Below, piece by piece: positions 18,001 through 25,264 of a DNA stretch of 36,059 nucleotides (within the stretch, counting starts at the first letter, position 1; each line of letters begins with the position of its first letter). A program made the translations under genes and the position numbers. Source of the stretch: JBELMB01 sp042088665 (GTDB taxonomy: Bacteria > Pseudomonadota > Alphaproteobacteria > Rhodobacterales > Rhodobacteraceae); NCBI GenBank assembly GCA_042088665.1, contig JBELMB010000041.1:1-36059 (forward strand). The letters are read 5' to 3'. The notes under the pieces are model-generated. The model was not told the DNA's origin. It saw only the letters and a program-made list of their open reading frames with translations, and ran no database searches.

Positions 18001-18178
18001 TGCGCAGGACTTCGCTGGGTGTTGCACCGGGGTAGAGCACCGAAATCTGGACAGTGCGCGGTTCGATCCGGGGGAAGGTCTCGCGCAGGAGCGAGGGCAC
18101 CGAGACAAGACCAATGACAAGCAGGGCGACCATTATCAGGTTGGCCGCTGTCGGGTGCGTTGTGAAATAGCGGATCAT
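15050..18178 (-). CDS. RND-family multidrug efflux pump inner-membrane subunit (AcrB-like)
   Basis: 1042 residues, the normal length for HAE1-type RND transporters. TM1 (about 10-30) is followed by porter loops (SVLYPGATPSEV, then VCQPVEDAIDGVENAHEVIC). The TM4 proton-relay motif MDDAIVIAEN has the two adjacent aspartates, and a late GIVVNDSILLVNF segment lies in the TM10 region; the classical Lys there is Asn, as in a subset of the family. Together with the fusion protein it should expel small molecules from the inner membrane or periplasm using proton motive force. Its ATG overlaps the fusion protein stop by 4 bases (ATGA), so translation is coupled. No TolC-type channel gene is in the window. 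The substrate is unknown. Confidence 0.95.
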   Translation of the reverse strand: MIRYFTTHPTAANLIMVALLVIGLVSVPSLLRETFPRIEPRTVQISVLYPGATPSEVLRSVCQPVEDAIDGVENAHEVICIARENLALITAEMTQGRNFERFTSDIEAEVGALTSLPDGTEDPVITQLGRIDPVATVAVTVGQDIHASDLKALAEGIKDRMVQWGGIPRVEVTGFSDHQIRIEIPEAAMRQLGISLSDIAGIISRQNLDRPVGEVTSDTGSTLLRLTAERRNLHTYGNIVIVSNDAGGEVRLGDIATITDTFEDPEVLTTRGGERAALLDVTKTPRDDTLRVMDALRAFLADEQARQPDGVALTITGDTSGILVDRLSMLVVNALQGLALVFGAMWLFFGLRPAFWISAGLPVSFLGAIAVMAAMGFSLNMLTMVGLLIVIGILMDDAIVIAENIASHRAAGKSPVEASVAGVTQVAPGVMASFATTTVVFGSIAFLEGDLGELLRVIPIVMILVLVVSLVEAFLILPAHLSHSHDTAPGEPRWADRWLERVKTGIVSPVVHAAVSQRYLTFGLAVLLFLSSVSMLAGGYLKFEAFPEIDGDQIEARLELRAGASLAQTQHEMAYVLSALDRVNDALSPRNPDGAPLVRQVVVTYAENADSGATGPHLATARIDLLNAETRGVTLDEVLAAWRAEAPVTPAMRNLNLTEPAFGPAGRAIELRLQHSDFSVLDRAADDLQAWFARYRGAFNLADDLDLGRPEMRIALRDGASGLGFDARGVSDQLRAGFLGVEAGEVRIDTEAYEIDLRLSAVDRDTLSDLENFTLLAPNGSLVPFGVVAEVVPAQDYAVLQQIDGVPTVTVTGDVDTLVANADEIVRDTEARFVPELLARYPGLSIDVQGQNAEAATTMTSMIKGLLLGLIGVYLVLSFQLRSYVEPVIVMVIVPFALIGVVFGHIVLGLNLSLPSMLGFVSLAGIVVNDSILLVNFIKSEHEPGVTSVAEAAPKAALARFRAILLTSVTTIVGVLPLLTETSLQAQILIPLVASIAFGLLATTILILLVVPAAYSILDDLGLVDLDDILAADGTDGPGPLA

Positions 18179-19551
18179 TCCGAGCCTCCGGAGGTCTCGG
18201 AGGCCGAGTGCGCCGCAACCGCCGCCGCCAGACGCGCTTCGATATCGGCATCGCGTCGCGGCATCAGGGCCATGCCCGGAATGGCCGGGGAGGGATCGCT
18301 GACAATCACCTGCGCCCCGGAGGCCAGGTTTTCGGCTGCGATGATGGCAAGATCATCCGTGGTAAAGAGCACATCCACGGCTTCGAAACCAAGGCGCCTG
18401 TCCGGGTCCACGATCATCACCCGACCCTGATCGATGGCAGAGCGCGGAAGCACCATGATCCCGTCGACGGCAGGCCCCATGATCTCCACTTCGACAAACA
18501 TGCCCTTGATGAGCGGCGGTCGCGTGCCAAATTGCGCCGCGCCGTAGGGGTCGGCGACCGTCACGAACACGCCGATTGCGCGGGTTTGCGGATCGATGCC
18601 ATCGGTGATCCTGTCCACCGTGGCGGGCCATTCCGCGGTCGTGCCATCCGCCGCGATGCGGACGCGGGCTTGAAATATGTCGCTGGGTTGCGCGGCCAAT
18701 CCCATGGGCTCGGGTCCGGCCTGACGGCTGACAAGACGAGACATCTGGGCCATTTGCCGGGGGGCCACCTGCGCTTCGATTTCCGCAGCGGCAAGGCTGT
18801 CCAATGTGCCCAACCGGGCGCCGGAACTGACGAATTCACTCACGTCCACATCGGCAGCGGCAACGCGTCCGTCAAAGGGGGCCTGAATGCGCGTCCTCTC
18901 AAGATCCAGCCTGGCCTGGTTGAGAGAGGCCTCGGACACGGCCAGCGACTGTTCCAGCGCGCTGCGTTGGGATGGCACCAGGTCCAGCTGGTTTTGCAGC
19001 GACTGGACCGAGGCCTGTTGCGCCAGAACGGATCGTTTCTGCGTTTCGACCACAGCGTTGGACACCGTGCCGCGTTCGGCCAGTTCCTGTTGCCGGGCCA
19101 GTTCGAGATTGGACAGTTCCAGCGCTTGTTGTTCGATGGCCAGAGACGCCTCGGTTGCCTTGGCGTTTGCGTCCAGTTCTTCGATCTGCGCTGCGGCGCT
19201 GAGGATGTTTGCCTCGGCCTGGGCGACCGCCAACTCGTACTCATCGGCGGCGATCCGCACCACATCCTCGCCCGCCCGGATGACACCGCCGCGCATGAAA
19301 TTGGGGTGCAGATGGTCAACGCGGCCCCGGACCTGCGCCACCGCGTCCCAACTGTGGGCCGGTTGCACGGTGCCAAAAGAGGTGACCCGCGGAACGAAAC
19401 TCTGCGGGTGCACCTCGATAAAGGCGACCGGTGTCTGCCGTTCGGTGATCTCGGCGGTTTCGGGCTGGGACCGGTTCGACGTGGTCCAATAGACCAGGGC
19501 AAGTCCCAGGATCACCGGAGGCAGCAAAAGCAGGCGTTTCCAGATCGGCAT
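18175..19551 (-). CDS. RND efflux periplasmic adaptor (membrane fusion protein)
   Basis: 458 residues. One N-terminal membrane helix (about 5-25, WKRLLLLPPVILGLALVYW) is followed by a lipoyl-like segment (TSFGTVQPAHSW) and a long alpha-helical hairpin rich in Ala, Glu and Gln (about 105-215). The second lipoyl half is RIQAPFDGRVAAADVDVSE, and beta-barrel and membrane-proximal domains follow. It links the RND pump to an outer-membrane channel. The start at 19551 is chosen because GAGGAA precedes it and the membrane anchor begins there; the frame stays open upstream only because it is antisense-like. It precedes and overlaps the pump gene (4 bases) and follows the peptidoglycan-binding-type gene by 95 bases. 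Confidence 0.92.
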   Translation of the reverse strand: MPIWKRLLLLPPVILGLALVYWTTSNRSQPETAEITERQTPVAFIEVHPQSFVPRVTSFGTVQPAHSWDAVAQVRGRVDHLHPNFMRGGVIRAGEDVVRIAADEYELAVAQAEANILSAAAQIEELDANAKATEASLAIEQQALELSNLELARQQELAERGTVSNAVVETQKRSVLAQQASVQSLQNQLDLVPSQRSALEQSLAVSEASLNQARLDLERTRIQAPFDGRVAAADVDVSEFVSSGARLGTLDSLAAAEIEAQVAPRQMAQMSRLVSRQAGPEPMGLAAQPSDIFQARVRIAADGTTAEWPATVDRITDGIDPQTRAIGVFVTVADPYGAAQFGTRPPLIKGMFVEVEIMGPAVDGIMVLPRSAIDQGRVMIVDPDRRLGFEAVDVLFTTDDLAIIAAENLASGAQVIVSDPSPAIPGMALMPRRDADIEARLAAAVAAHSASETSGGSE

Positions 19552-19646
19552 TGGTGTTCCTCTTTCTGTCGGGGCCTCATCGGGTCGTCCAACCATCTGT
19601 CTGCTATATGACAGGACGGTCAAATCACCGGGCTGAAGATGTCGCT

Positions 19647-20816
19647 TTACTTGTTGACCGAGAAAGAGGGCAGTTGCACAGCGCTTGCGCCTGATCCACC
19701 TTGACCCAGAACGTTTTGCAAAGCCTCCAGCCGCTCTGCCGCCAGTCTCTCGAAGTCTGACTGAGCCTCTGTTTCGTTTTGCATCGCACCCTCGAACCAC
19801 GAACGCGCCAGAATTGGATCCTGATCGGTGCCCAGCCCAAGGGCAAGGTGGTACGCGGTGTATTCGGCATATATCGGCGCGTCCAAAGCCGTGAGAAGCA
19901 CCGCCGAGCCAATGGCCAGATCGAGGGTATCGAGGCGGTATCCAACGCCCAGGCAGACCTCGGCGATGCCGGACATCTCGACCGGATCCTGACCCGTGCG
20001 CGCGATAAACTCGGCGGCGCTCTGCACCACGTCGCTGGCCGGTCCGTTTGATATGGACGCCACCACGGACGACAGGGCGGGGGCAAAGCCGAGGCACTGC
20101 GCTTCGATCTGGGCCGGGGTGAAGCCTGCCACACTGGCGACAATCGTGTCACTTTGCGCCATGGCGGCCTGTGTTGCGCTGCAAAACAGCGGTTGGAGTG
20201 TTTGCTCCATGGATGGCTCTGCTGCCGAAGCTTCGGGTTGCGCGCAAAACGCCGCAAGTCCCTGCGGGGCGTCCGTTGTGCGAAAGTTGGGAATGACGCC
20301 GGTCGGTTGCGGCGGCGCACCGTCCCGCAGGATCACAAGCAGGCCCTTGATCCCATCGGGATGGTTGGCCGCGACCTGCTGAACCTCGGCGCTGTTGGTT
20401 TGCGCGCCCTGATAGGCCGTCATCAAGAACCGCGCCTCGTCTTCGGCCAATTCACCGGTCACCGGATAGTCGAGATAGGCCTGATACTCTTCTATCGCGG
20501 CACGGGTTTGCTGCCCCATCAGGCCATCGACCGGACCCGCATCGAAGGTGAAGTAATTCAGCGCCGTCTGCACTTGGCCGACCTTCGCCATTTCGGCAGG
20601 CGACGGGCGCGCCGCGATCTGCTGCTGGACCTGCCGTTCGATCTGTGCGCGGGCTTGTCCCGACTGTCTCTGGACCTCGCTTTGGATCTTGTCCTTCAGT
20701 CGCCGCTTTATTGGACCGTCGCCGGATTGCGCGTCCGCAGACGGAACCGCCAAAAGGCATAGGGCGCAAAGTGATAAAAGAAGGGTGGTGGCTTTTTGTG
20801 AAATCATGTGCTGCAT
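19647..20816 (-). CDS. Exported protein with peptidoglycan-binding-type domain
   Basis: 389 residues. A signal peptide (about 1-29, ending SADA) is followed by a Gln/Arg-rich helical linker (about 40-75). Next is a peptidoglycan-binding-1-like domain at about 78-125 (VGQVQTALNYFTFDAGPVDG, then TRAAIEEYQAYLDYPVTGEL). The C-terminal two thirds are Ala-rich, helical and unclassified, with four or more cysteines that could pair in the periplasm. AAGGGGA lies 8-14 bases before ATG 20816; a second ATG three codons later is possible. The gene stands upstream of the efflux pair in the same direction and may anchor or regulate envelope function. It begins just after a strong terminator, so it probably has its own promoter or depends on read-through. 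Confidence 0.82.
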   Translation of the reverse strand: MQHMISQKATTLLLSLCALCLLAVPSADAQSGDGPIKRRLKDKIQSEVQRQSGQARAQIERQVQQQIAARPSPAEMAKVGQVQTALNYFTFDAGPVDGLMGQQTRAAIEEYQAYLDYPVTGELAEDEARFLMTAYQGAQTNSAEVQQVAANHPDGIKGLLVILRDGAPPQPTGVIPNFRTTDAPQGLAAFCAQPEASAAEPSMEQTLQPLFCSATQAAMAQSDTIVASVAGFTPAQIEAQCLGFAPALSSVVASISNGPASDVVQSAAEFIARTGQDPVEMSGIAEVCLGVGYRLDTLDLAIGSAVLLTALDAPIYAEYTAYHLALGLGTDQDPILARSWFEGAMQNETEAQSDFERLAAERLEALQNVLGQGGSGASAVQLPSFSVNK

Positions 20817-20842
20817 CCGAATGTCCCCTTTGTGTGATCAAG

Positions 20843-20901
20843 GAAAAACAGCGCGCGACCCTCCGTGAGTGGTGTGTCTTGGCCGCGAGGGCCGCGCGCT
20901 G
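20843..20901 (-). terminator. Intrinsic terminator after the EF-hand gene
   Basis: On the minus strand a 15-base stem (CAGCGCGCGGCCCTC paired with GAGGGTCGCGCGCTG, one G-T pair) with a 23-base loop is followed directly by TTTTTCCTT. This is the classical Rho-independent layout. It lies 8 bases after the EF-hand gene stop and 27 bases before the next gene start. Confidence 0.8.
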
Positions 20902-20909
20902 CGGTCAGT

Positions 20910-21230
20910 TTATCCGCGCGCCTCGGCCATTTGTTGCATTTCTTCCTTGGTCAGGAAGCCATCGCCATTGGCATCGAGACGTTTGAAAACCATGCCGTAG
21001 AGGCCTGATTTCTTGACGCGCTCCGCGCGCCCCAGTTTGTCTGCCGCATTGAGGTTGATCAGTGTTTCGAATTCCGAAGCGCTGATGGCGCCGTCATCGT
21101 TGCGGTCTGCCTCGATCACGTTCTCAAGGAGTTTTTGCAGCTCTGCTGCGGACATGTTTTGCGCCTGCGACGCCTTCGGCACCGAAAGTCCCGCGAGGAT
21201 CGCAAGGCTGAGAAGTAGGGTTTTGGTCAT
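20910..21230 (-). CDS. Exported EF-hand calcium-binding protein
   Basis: 106 residues. A signal peptide (about 1-22, MTKTLLLSLAILAGLSVPKA) precedes two EF-hand loops. The first is EADRNDDGAISASEFE and the second KRLDANGDGFLTKEEM, each with Asp at positions 1, 3 and 5, a central Gly, and an acidic residue at position 12. The protein should bind calcium in the periplasm or outside the cell. AGGAG lies about 9 bases before the ATG. It follows the 212-residue exported protein gene by 52 bases in the same direction and ends at a strong intrinsic terminator. Calcium could be structural or a signal; the sequence does not decide. Confidence 0.9.
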   Translation of the reverse strand: MTKTLLLSLAILAGLSVPKASQAQNMSAAELQKLLENVIEADRNDDGAISASEFETLINLNAADKLGRAERVKKSGLYGMVFKRLDANGDGFLTKEEMQQMAEARG

Positions 21231-21282
21231 GGTTTGGTCTCCTGTAATGCGTTGGTCATGGAATTTTTCGCGGTCACCGCCG

Positions 21283-21921
21283 TCAGGGGCAGTCAACGAT
21301 CGCCCCGGTCGCATCGATGCATGTGACCGCGCGCGATCCACCGGACCCGCGCTCATAGGTGCCGTCGACACTGGCCGACTGGCCCTCGTCCCCGGTGTAG
21401 GTCGCGCCCCGGTTGTAGGTGCCCTCATCGAGGGACGCTGCACCGGTGTACGCGCCATTGGTGCCCGAGGCATCCGTGGTGCGGTTGCCCGTCCATGCGC
21501 CATCTGCGTCACGTTGCAAGGCGCCTTGTCCACTCAAGGAACGCGTCTGTCCGTCGATTTCGGTCTGGAGCCTACGCTGGAAGGACCCGTCGTCTTGCCA
21601 TGTCGCAGCCCCGCCACGGCAGGCCGTGGTATCGACGCCGTTTGCACATCTGCCAAACCCCGCCAGGCCATTTCCGTTGCCGTCGGAGGCAAACCCACCG
21701 CGTCTGAAGGCGCCTTGGCCTTCGCCGTTGAAGGCGCCGGTGCGCGACCGCGCCGCGGCCCCGTTTTCGCCCGCTGCGGCGCCCTTGCGCAGGAAAAGCC
21801 CGTCGGCAGAGGCCGGCGCAACCGAAATGCTCAGCATCAGCGCGCTCAGGGTTGCCAGTGCGGCTGCCGTCAGCGGGCGGGCGACGCGGCTTGAACGGTT
21901 CTTTGGTGTTGAAGTATCCAT
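21283..21921 (-). CDS. Exported Gly/Thr/Ala-rich repetitive protein, unknown family
   Basis: 212 residues. A signal peptide (about 1-40, with an extended basic n-region, cleavage about PASA-DG) is followed by a low-complexity mature part of short repeats of the type GxFxGxGxGAF / GTYNRGATYTGDEG, with two cysteine pairs (CANGVDTTAC and CIDATGAIVDC). The regular Gly-Ala/Thr-Tyr/Phe spacing suggests a repetitive beta structure. No family is recognised. GGAG lies about 9 bases upstream. It is the first gene of the minus-strand group divergent from the two-component genes, and is followed by the EF-hand gene. Its likely place is the periplasm or cell surface. Confidence 0.7.
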   Translation of the reverse strand: MDTSTPKNRSSRVARPLTAAALATLSALMLSISVAPASADGLFLRKGAAAGENGAAARSRTGAFNGEGQGAFRRGGFASDGNGNGLAGFGRCANGVDTTACRGGAATWQDDGSFQRRLQTEIDGQTRSLSGQGALQRDADGAWTGNRTTDASGTNGAYTGAASLDEGTYNRGATYTGDEGQSASVDGTYERGSGGSRAVTCIDATGAIVDCP

Positions 21922-22024
21922 CTTTCGTGCTCCGTCTTGGCCTCGTGAAGCGCCGTGAAGGGCGACGAGGCATGTTTGCGATGGAGCCAACTTGCGGGAT
22001 GCGCTTTGCAGCCGTATTTCAGCG

Positions 22025-22046
22025 AATTTTCGGTGGACCGAAATTT
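22025..22046. promoter_or_regulatory. Palindrome in the divergent two-component/exported-protein promoter region
   Basis: AATTTTCGGT-GG-ACCGAAATTT is an inverted repeat with 10-base arms and one mismatch, about 105 bases upstream of the exported protein ATG and 115 bases upstream of the response regulator ATG. Its position suits an operator acting on both directions. The binding protein is unknown; the adjacent OmpR-type regulator would normally prefer direct repeats. Confidence 0.35.
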
Positions 22047-22159
22047 GTCGCCTTTCCTGTTTCAGTTTGTTGCAATCTGATATCTTGGCGAAACACGGGA
22101 AAGATAAACACCCGGATGAAGACAAAGATGGAAACAAACAACCGCGCGGTGGTGTGACC

Positions 22160-22954
22160 ATGACGCAAGATGCCATTGGGCGGACAGACCAGGTTATTCG
22201 TGTCGCAGTGGTCGAGGATGACCATGAGATCCGGCAGCTTGTTGTCGACTACCTCACGCGCGAAGGGTTCGATGTGGCGGGTTACCCCAATGGCCACGCC
22301 TTTGACGAGGATATGGCCACGTTCCAACCGGATGTCGTTGTTCTGGACCTGATGATGCCGGGCGAAGGCGGGCTGTCGATCTGTCGGAGGATATCGCCGA
22401 ACGTGCCCGTTCTGGTACTCTCGGCCAAAGGCGAGGAACTTGACCGGATTATCGGCCTTGAAGTCGGCGCCGACGACTACCTGCCCAAACCGTTCAATCC
22501 GCGCGAGCTTGTGGCCCGTCTCCGGGCGGTCTTGCGGCGAAGAGATCGGGTACCCCCGGCGCCCGCATCAGCGGCGCATGTCGTCAGCGACCCGCAGGAC
22601 GGCGAACAACTTGGATCGGACCGCGATATCCTCGTGTTTGACGGCTGGACGCTGGACGTGGATGGGCGTCGTTTGTCAGACCCGTCGCAGGCCGAGGTGC
22701 CGCTTTCGTCAGGGGAGTTCGCGCTTCTCACCGAATTCGCCCGGCGCCCGCAACGTGTCTTGTCCCGTGACCTGCTTTTGGACTGGACACGCGGCGACGC
22801 CTCAGACGCTTTTGACCGGGCCATCGATGTGCAGTTGTCCCGCCTGCGAAAGAAACTGGCAGATCGGGGTGGCACCGGGTTGATCAAGACAATTCGGGGC
22901 GATGGGTACCTCTTTTCTGCCGAGGTGCGGCGCCTTCGAAAGCCCAGGACGTGA
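22160..22954 (+). CDS. OmpR/PhoB-type response regulator
   Basis: 264 residues. The receiver domain (about 14-130) has the acidic pair in VVEDDHE, the phospho-acceptor Asp63 in VVVLDLMMPGEGG, the conserved Ser/Thr region VLVLSAKG and Lys110 in LPKPFNP. A linker of about 35 residues leads to a winged-helix DNA-binding domain (about 160-255; LSSGEFALLTEFARRPQRVL, then DVQLSRLRKKL and IKTIRGDGYLF). ATG 22160 is chosen as the start giving a normal receiver N-terminus; its Shine-Dalgarno sequence (GGTGG) is weak. The kinase gene follows after 7 bases. It probably controls the divergent exported/efflux genes; this is inferred from position. Confidence 0.93.
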   Translation: MTQDAIGRTDQVIRVAVVEDDHEIRQLVVDYLTREGFDVAGYPNGHAFDEDMATFQPDVVVLDLMMPGEGGLSICRRISPNVPVLVLSAKGEELDRIIGLEVGADDYLPKPFNPRELVARLRAVLRRRDRVPPAPASAAHVVSDPQDGEQLGSDRDILVFDGWTLDVDGRRLSDPSQAEVPLSSGEFALLTEFARRPQRVLSRDLLLDWTRGDASDAFDRAIDVQLSRLRKKLADRGGTGLIKTIRGDGYLFSAEVRRLRKPRT

Positions 22955-22961
22955 ACAGGCG

Positions 22962-24380
22962 ATGACAAACAACGGACAGCAAATACGGATTTCGATCCTG
23001 AGAGCTCTTCGAAAGCTTGGCATGCTTGGATTTCGCGGCCTCGTCCTGACCGCACTGATCTTTGCGCTGTTGAATGTTGCCTTTCTCATTACCCTGAGCC
23101 AGATCAACTCCAACTTTGATCGAAGTCTTGTTGCACCGCCTCTGGTGCGGCAGGCCGCCGCCGCGGCCGAATTGATGGACGCGCTTGACGAAGATGGGCG
23201 CCTCCTCGCTCTGGCAGCCATGAATTCAAGCGGGCTCCGGATGACGATCGCGCCAGATTTTTCGGCAACACCGCAGGTGGAGAACCCGATTGAGGTATTC
23301 GTGCCTGTTATCGAAATCTACAGGGCCGTGCTGGGCGACAGGCCATTCAGCGTGTACAGCAGGTCTGACGATGGTCAATCGGCTCAGCGCGCCGCCCTTC
23401 TCACCGATGATTTGATCATTGTCATACGGCTTCGCGATGGAACTGCGCTCGTTGTGGAAAGCAGTGCAGAGTTTCAGCGCAGCGTTGGTCTTTATGGGAT
23501 CGCGCTGGTCATTGGTTTCCTCAGTCTTCTGATCACCGGTCTCATGGTCTGGGGCAGTGTGACCTATGCAAGACCACTCTCGCGTCTGGCGCAGGCGTCG
23601 CAAAACTTTGTCGACGCGGTCAATACATCTTCGCCTCTGGAACCCTTGCCGGAAACCGGGCCCAAGCCGGTTCGCGATTTGGCGGTGGCCATGAACATCG
23701 CGGGATCGAAACTTGTCCGCCTGACCCTTGAGCGTACAAACACGCTGGCTGCTGTGGCCCATGATCTGCGGACCTATCTGACCCGCCTTCGCATGCGGAG
23801 CGAGTGGATCGAGGACGATACACAAAGGCACAAGAGCATTCGCGACATCGAAGAGATGACGCAACTGATCGAGGACACGCTGTCGCTGGGCGAAGCCGTG
23901 GCCAAGCCATCACCGTCTGAACGCATCGACCTCGCGGATTGGCTTGAGGCCTTCGTGGCACATCGCGTGGATGCAGGTGACCCAATCGAATGGAAAACTG
24001 ACGTGCAGGCATCCGTCGTGGTGGTGGCTCCGACGGCCCTTGCACGTGCGCTGAACAATCTGATCGACAACGCTCTGCGATACGCCGGCAAAGCGGTTGT
24101 CGCTTTGGAGAGCGGAGGCGCGGGTCGGAGTTTCATCAGCGTTCAGGACGAGGGGCCCGGAGTGCCTGCCGAGTATCTCAAGCAAATGAGTGAGCCTTTC
24201 AGTCGGTTGGAGACGTCCCGCTCGCGGGACACCGGTGGCGCAGGTCTGGGTTTGGCAATCGCCAAGGCCATAGCCGAACAGATCGGCGGCGAGTTGTCCC
24301 TCGCCAATCGGAGCGATGGCGGGTTTTGCGCACGGATTGTCTTGCCTTTGGCCAACCCGAGCGAACCAGCCAGCTTGTGA
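22962..24380 (+). CDS. EnvZ-type sensor histidine kinase
   Basis: 472 residues. There are two membrane helices (about 25-48 and 173-195) enclosing a periplasmic sensor loop of about 125 residues, followed by a HAMP-like segment. The dimerisation/phospho-acceptor box is AAVAHDLRTYLTRLRMRSEW with His267. The ATPase domain has N-box NLIDNALRYA, G1 DEGPGVP and G2 GGAGLGLAIAKA. It should phosphorylate the regulator encoded 7 bases upstream. The sensor loop (FVPVIEIYRAVLGDRPFSVY) belongs to no ligand-binding family I recognise. The downstream gene is convergent (stop at 24535). Confidence 0.93.
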   Translation: MTNNGQQIRISILRALRKLGMLGFRGLVLTALIFALLNVAFLITLSQINSNFDRSLVAPPLVRQAAAAAELMDALDEDGRLLALAAMNSSGLRMTIAPDFSATPQVENPIEVFVPVIEIYRAVLGDRPFSVYSRSDDGQSAQRAALLTDDLIIVIRLRDGTALVVESSAEFQRSVGLYGIALVIGFLSLLITGLMVWGSVTYARPLSRLAQASQNFVDAVNTSSPLEPLPETGPKPVRDLAVAMNIAGSKLVRLTLERTNTLAAVAHDLRTYLTRLRMRSEWIEDDTQRHKSIRDIEEMTQLIEDTLSLGEAVAKPSPSERIDLADWLEAFVAHRVDAGDPIEWKTDVQASVVVVAPTALARALNNLIDNALRYAGKAVVALESGGAGRSFISVQDEGPGVPAEYLKQMSEPFSRLETSRSRDTGGAGLGLAIAKAIAEQIGGELSLANRSDGGFCARIVLPLANPSEPASL

Positions 24381-24534
24381 CGTGACCGGAAGACCGGCGG
24401 ACAGGTCAAGATGACCGGCGCAGACCCGGTCCCGCTGTTCAAGGCGTGGGCCTTGGCAATCGACTGCTCCGGCTGGTCGCGGGGCATCGCACGCGTCGTC
24501 CCGGTATCCCCGAACGGCGCGGCCCGCCCGACGG

Positions 24535-25221
24535 TCAAGCGGATGACGTGGTGCGCAGGCGGGTGATGAGTTGGTGAATGCCGACCGCGCCGCCGCCCAG
24601 CACAAGCGTCGTCACGACCACGTCCAGCAGGCCCAGCGTCTGCACCTGATGCGGCGCGATGCCTTCCAGCGCGGTCTCTCCGAAAACCATCGCCAGCAGG
24701 CGAAACCCGCAAATCGCAAAGGCCCCGCCCAAGACCGTCAGCATCAAGGTCGACAGGTATTGCTTGTTGATCTTCAGCTGCACCGCCGCATGCAGACGCG
24801 CCTCAAGCTCGTCCGGATCGGTCATCGCCGCAGAGGCCAGCCGCTGCGCGCCGCCGCCACCTTCGAGAAAGGCCATGCGTTCCTCGACGGAGGGCAGGCG
24901 TTCCAACACGGATTGCTCCAGCTTCATCGCCTCGGCGCGCGCGGTCTGGCGCATGGCGTCCCGGGCCGCCAGCGTCGCCTCTTGCGCACCGCAGATGATC
25001 GACAACAGCACCTCGACGGCCCGTTCCAGAAACAGCGCGATGGCCCCTGCCGCCGCCAGCGCGATCAGCATCTCGGCCACGAGACCAGAGCTGTCGATCG
25101 CCAGCGGCTGAAAATCCTGCGTGCTGAGCGCGCCGATCAGGATCACGATCAGCGCTGGCAGGCCCAGTTTGGCATAGGGGTTGCGGGGCACGAGGGGCAC
25201 GGGTCTTGGCGTCAGGGACAT
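24535..25221 (-). CDS. Membrane protein with cytoplasmic coiled coil, last gene of the haloperoxidase/protease cluster
   Basis: 228 residues. Hydrophobic helices lie at about 19-36, 47-66, 155-175 and 194-212, with a charged helical segment between them (about 80-145; RDAMRQTARAEAMKLEQSVL, then PSVEERMAFLEG) that looks like a coiled coil. The N-terminus is proline-rich (MSLTPRPVPLVPRNPYAK). No family is recognised. AAGGAACC lies 6-13 bases before the ATG. It follows the subtilisin-like gene by 43 bases, so it is probably co-transcribed. A membrane anchor or pore role for the cluster is conceivable but not shown. Confidence 0.75.
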   Translation of the reverse strand: MSLTPRPVPLVPRNPYAKLGLPALIVILIGALSTQDFQPLAIDSSGLVAEMLIALAAAGAIALFLERAVEVLLSIICGAQEATLAARDAMRQTARAEAMKLEQSVLERLPSVEERMAFLEGGGGAQRLASAAMTDPDELEARLHAAVQLKINKQYLSTLMLTVLGGAFAICGFRLLAMVFGETALEGIAPHQVQTLGLLDVVVTTLVLGGGAVGIHQLITRLRTTSSA

Positions 25222-25264
25222 GATCTGGTTCCTTTCGGGAGGGCCGGTCCGGATGCGGATCGCG

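Noticed and set aside
19552..20097. N-terminal extension of the membrane fusion protein
   Set aside because: The added 182 residues overlap the peptidoglycan-binding-type gene in another frame. The membrane anchor and ribosome binding site place the start at 19551.
24381..24534. Terminator between the kinase and the membrane protein gene
   Set aside because: Only short GC-rich inverted repeats (GACCGG/CCGGTC) without a U-tract; not enough to call.
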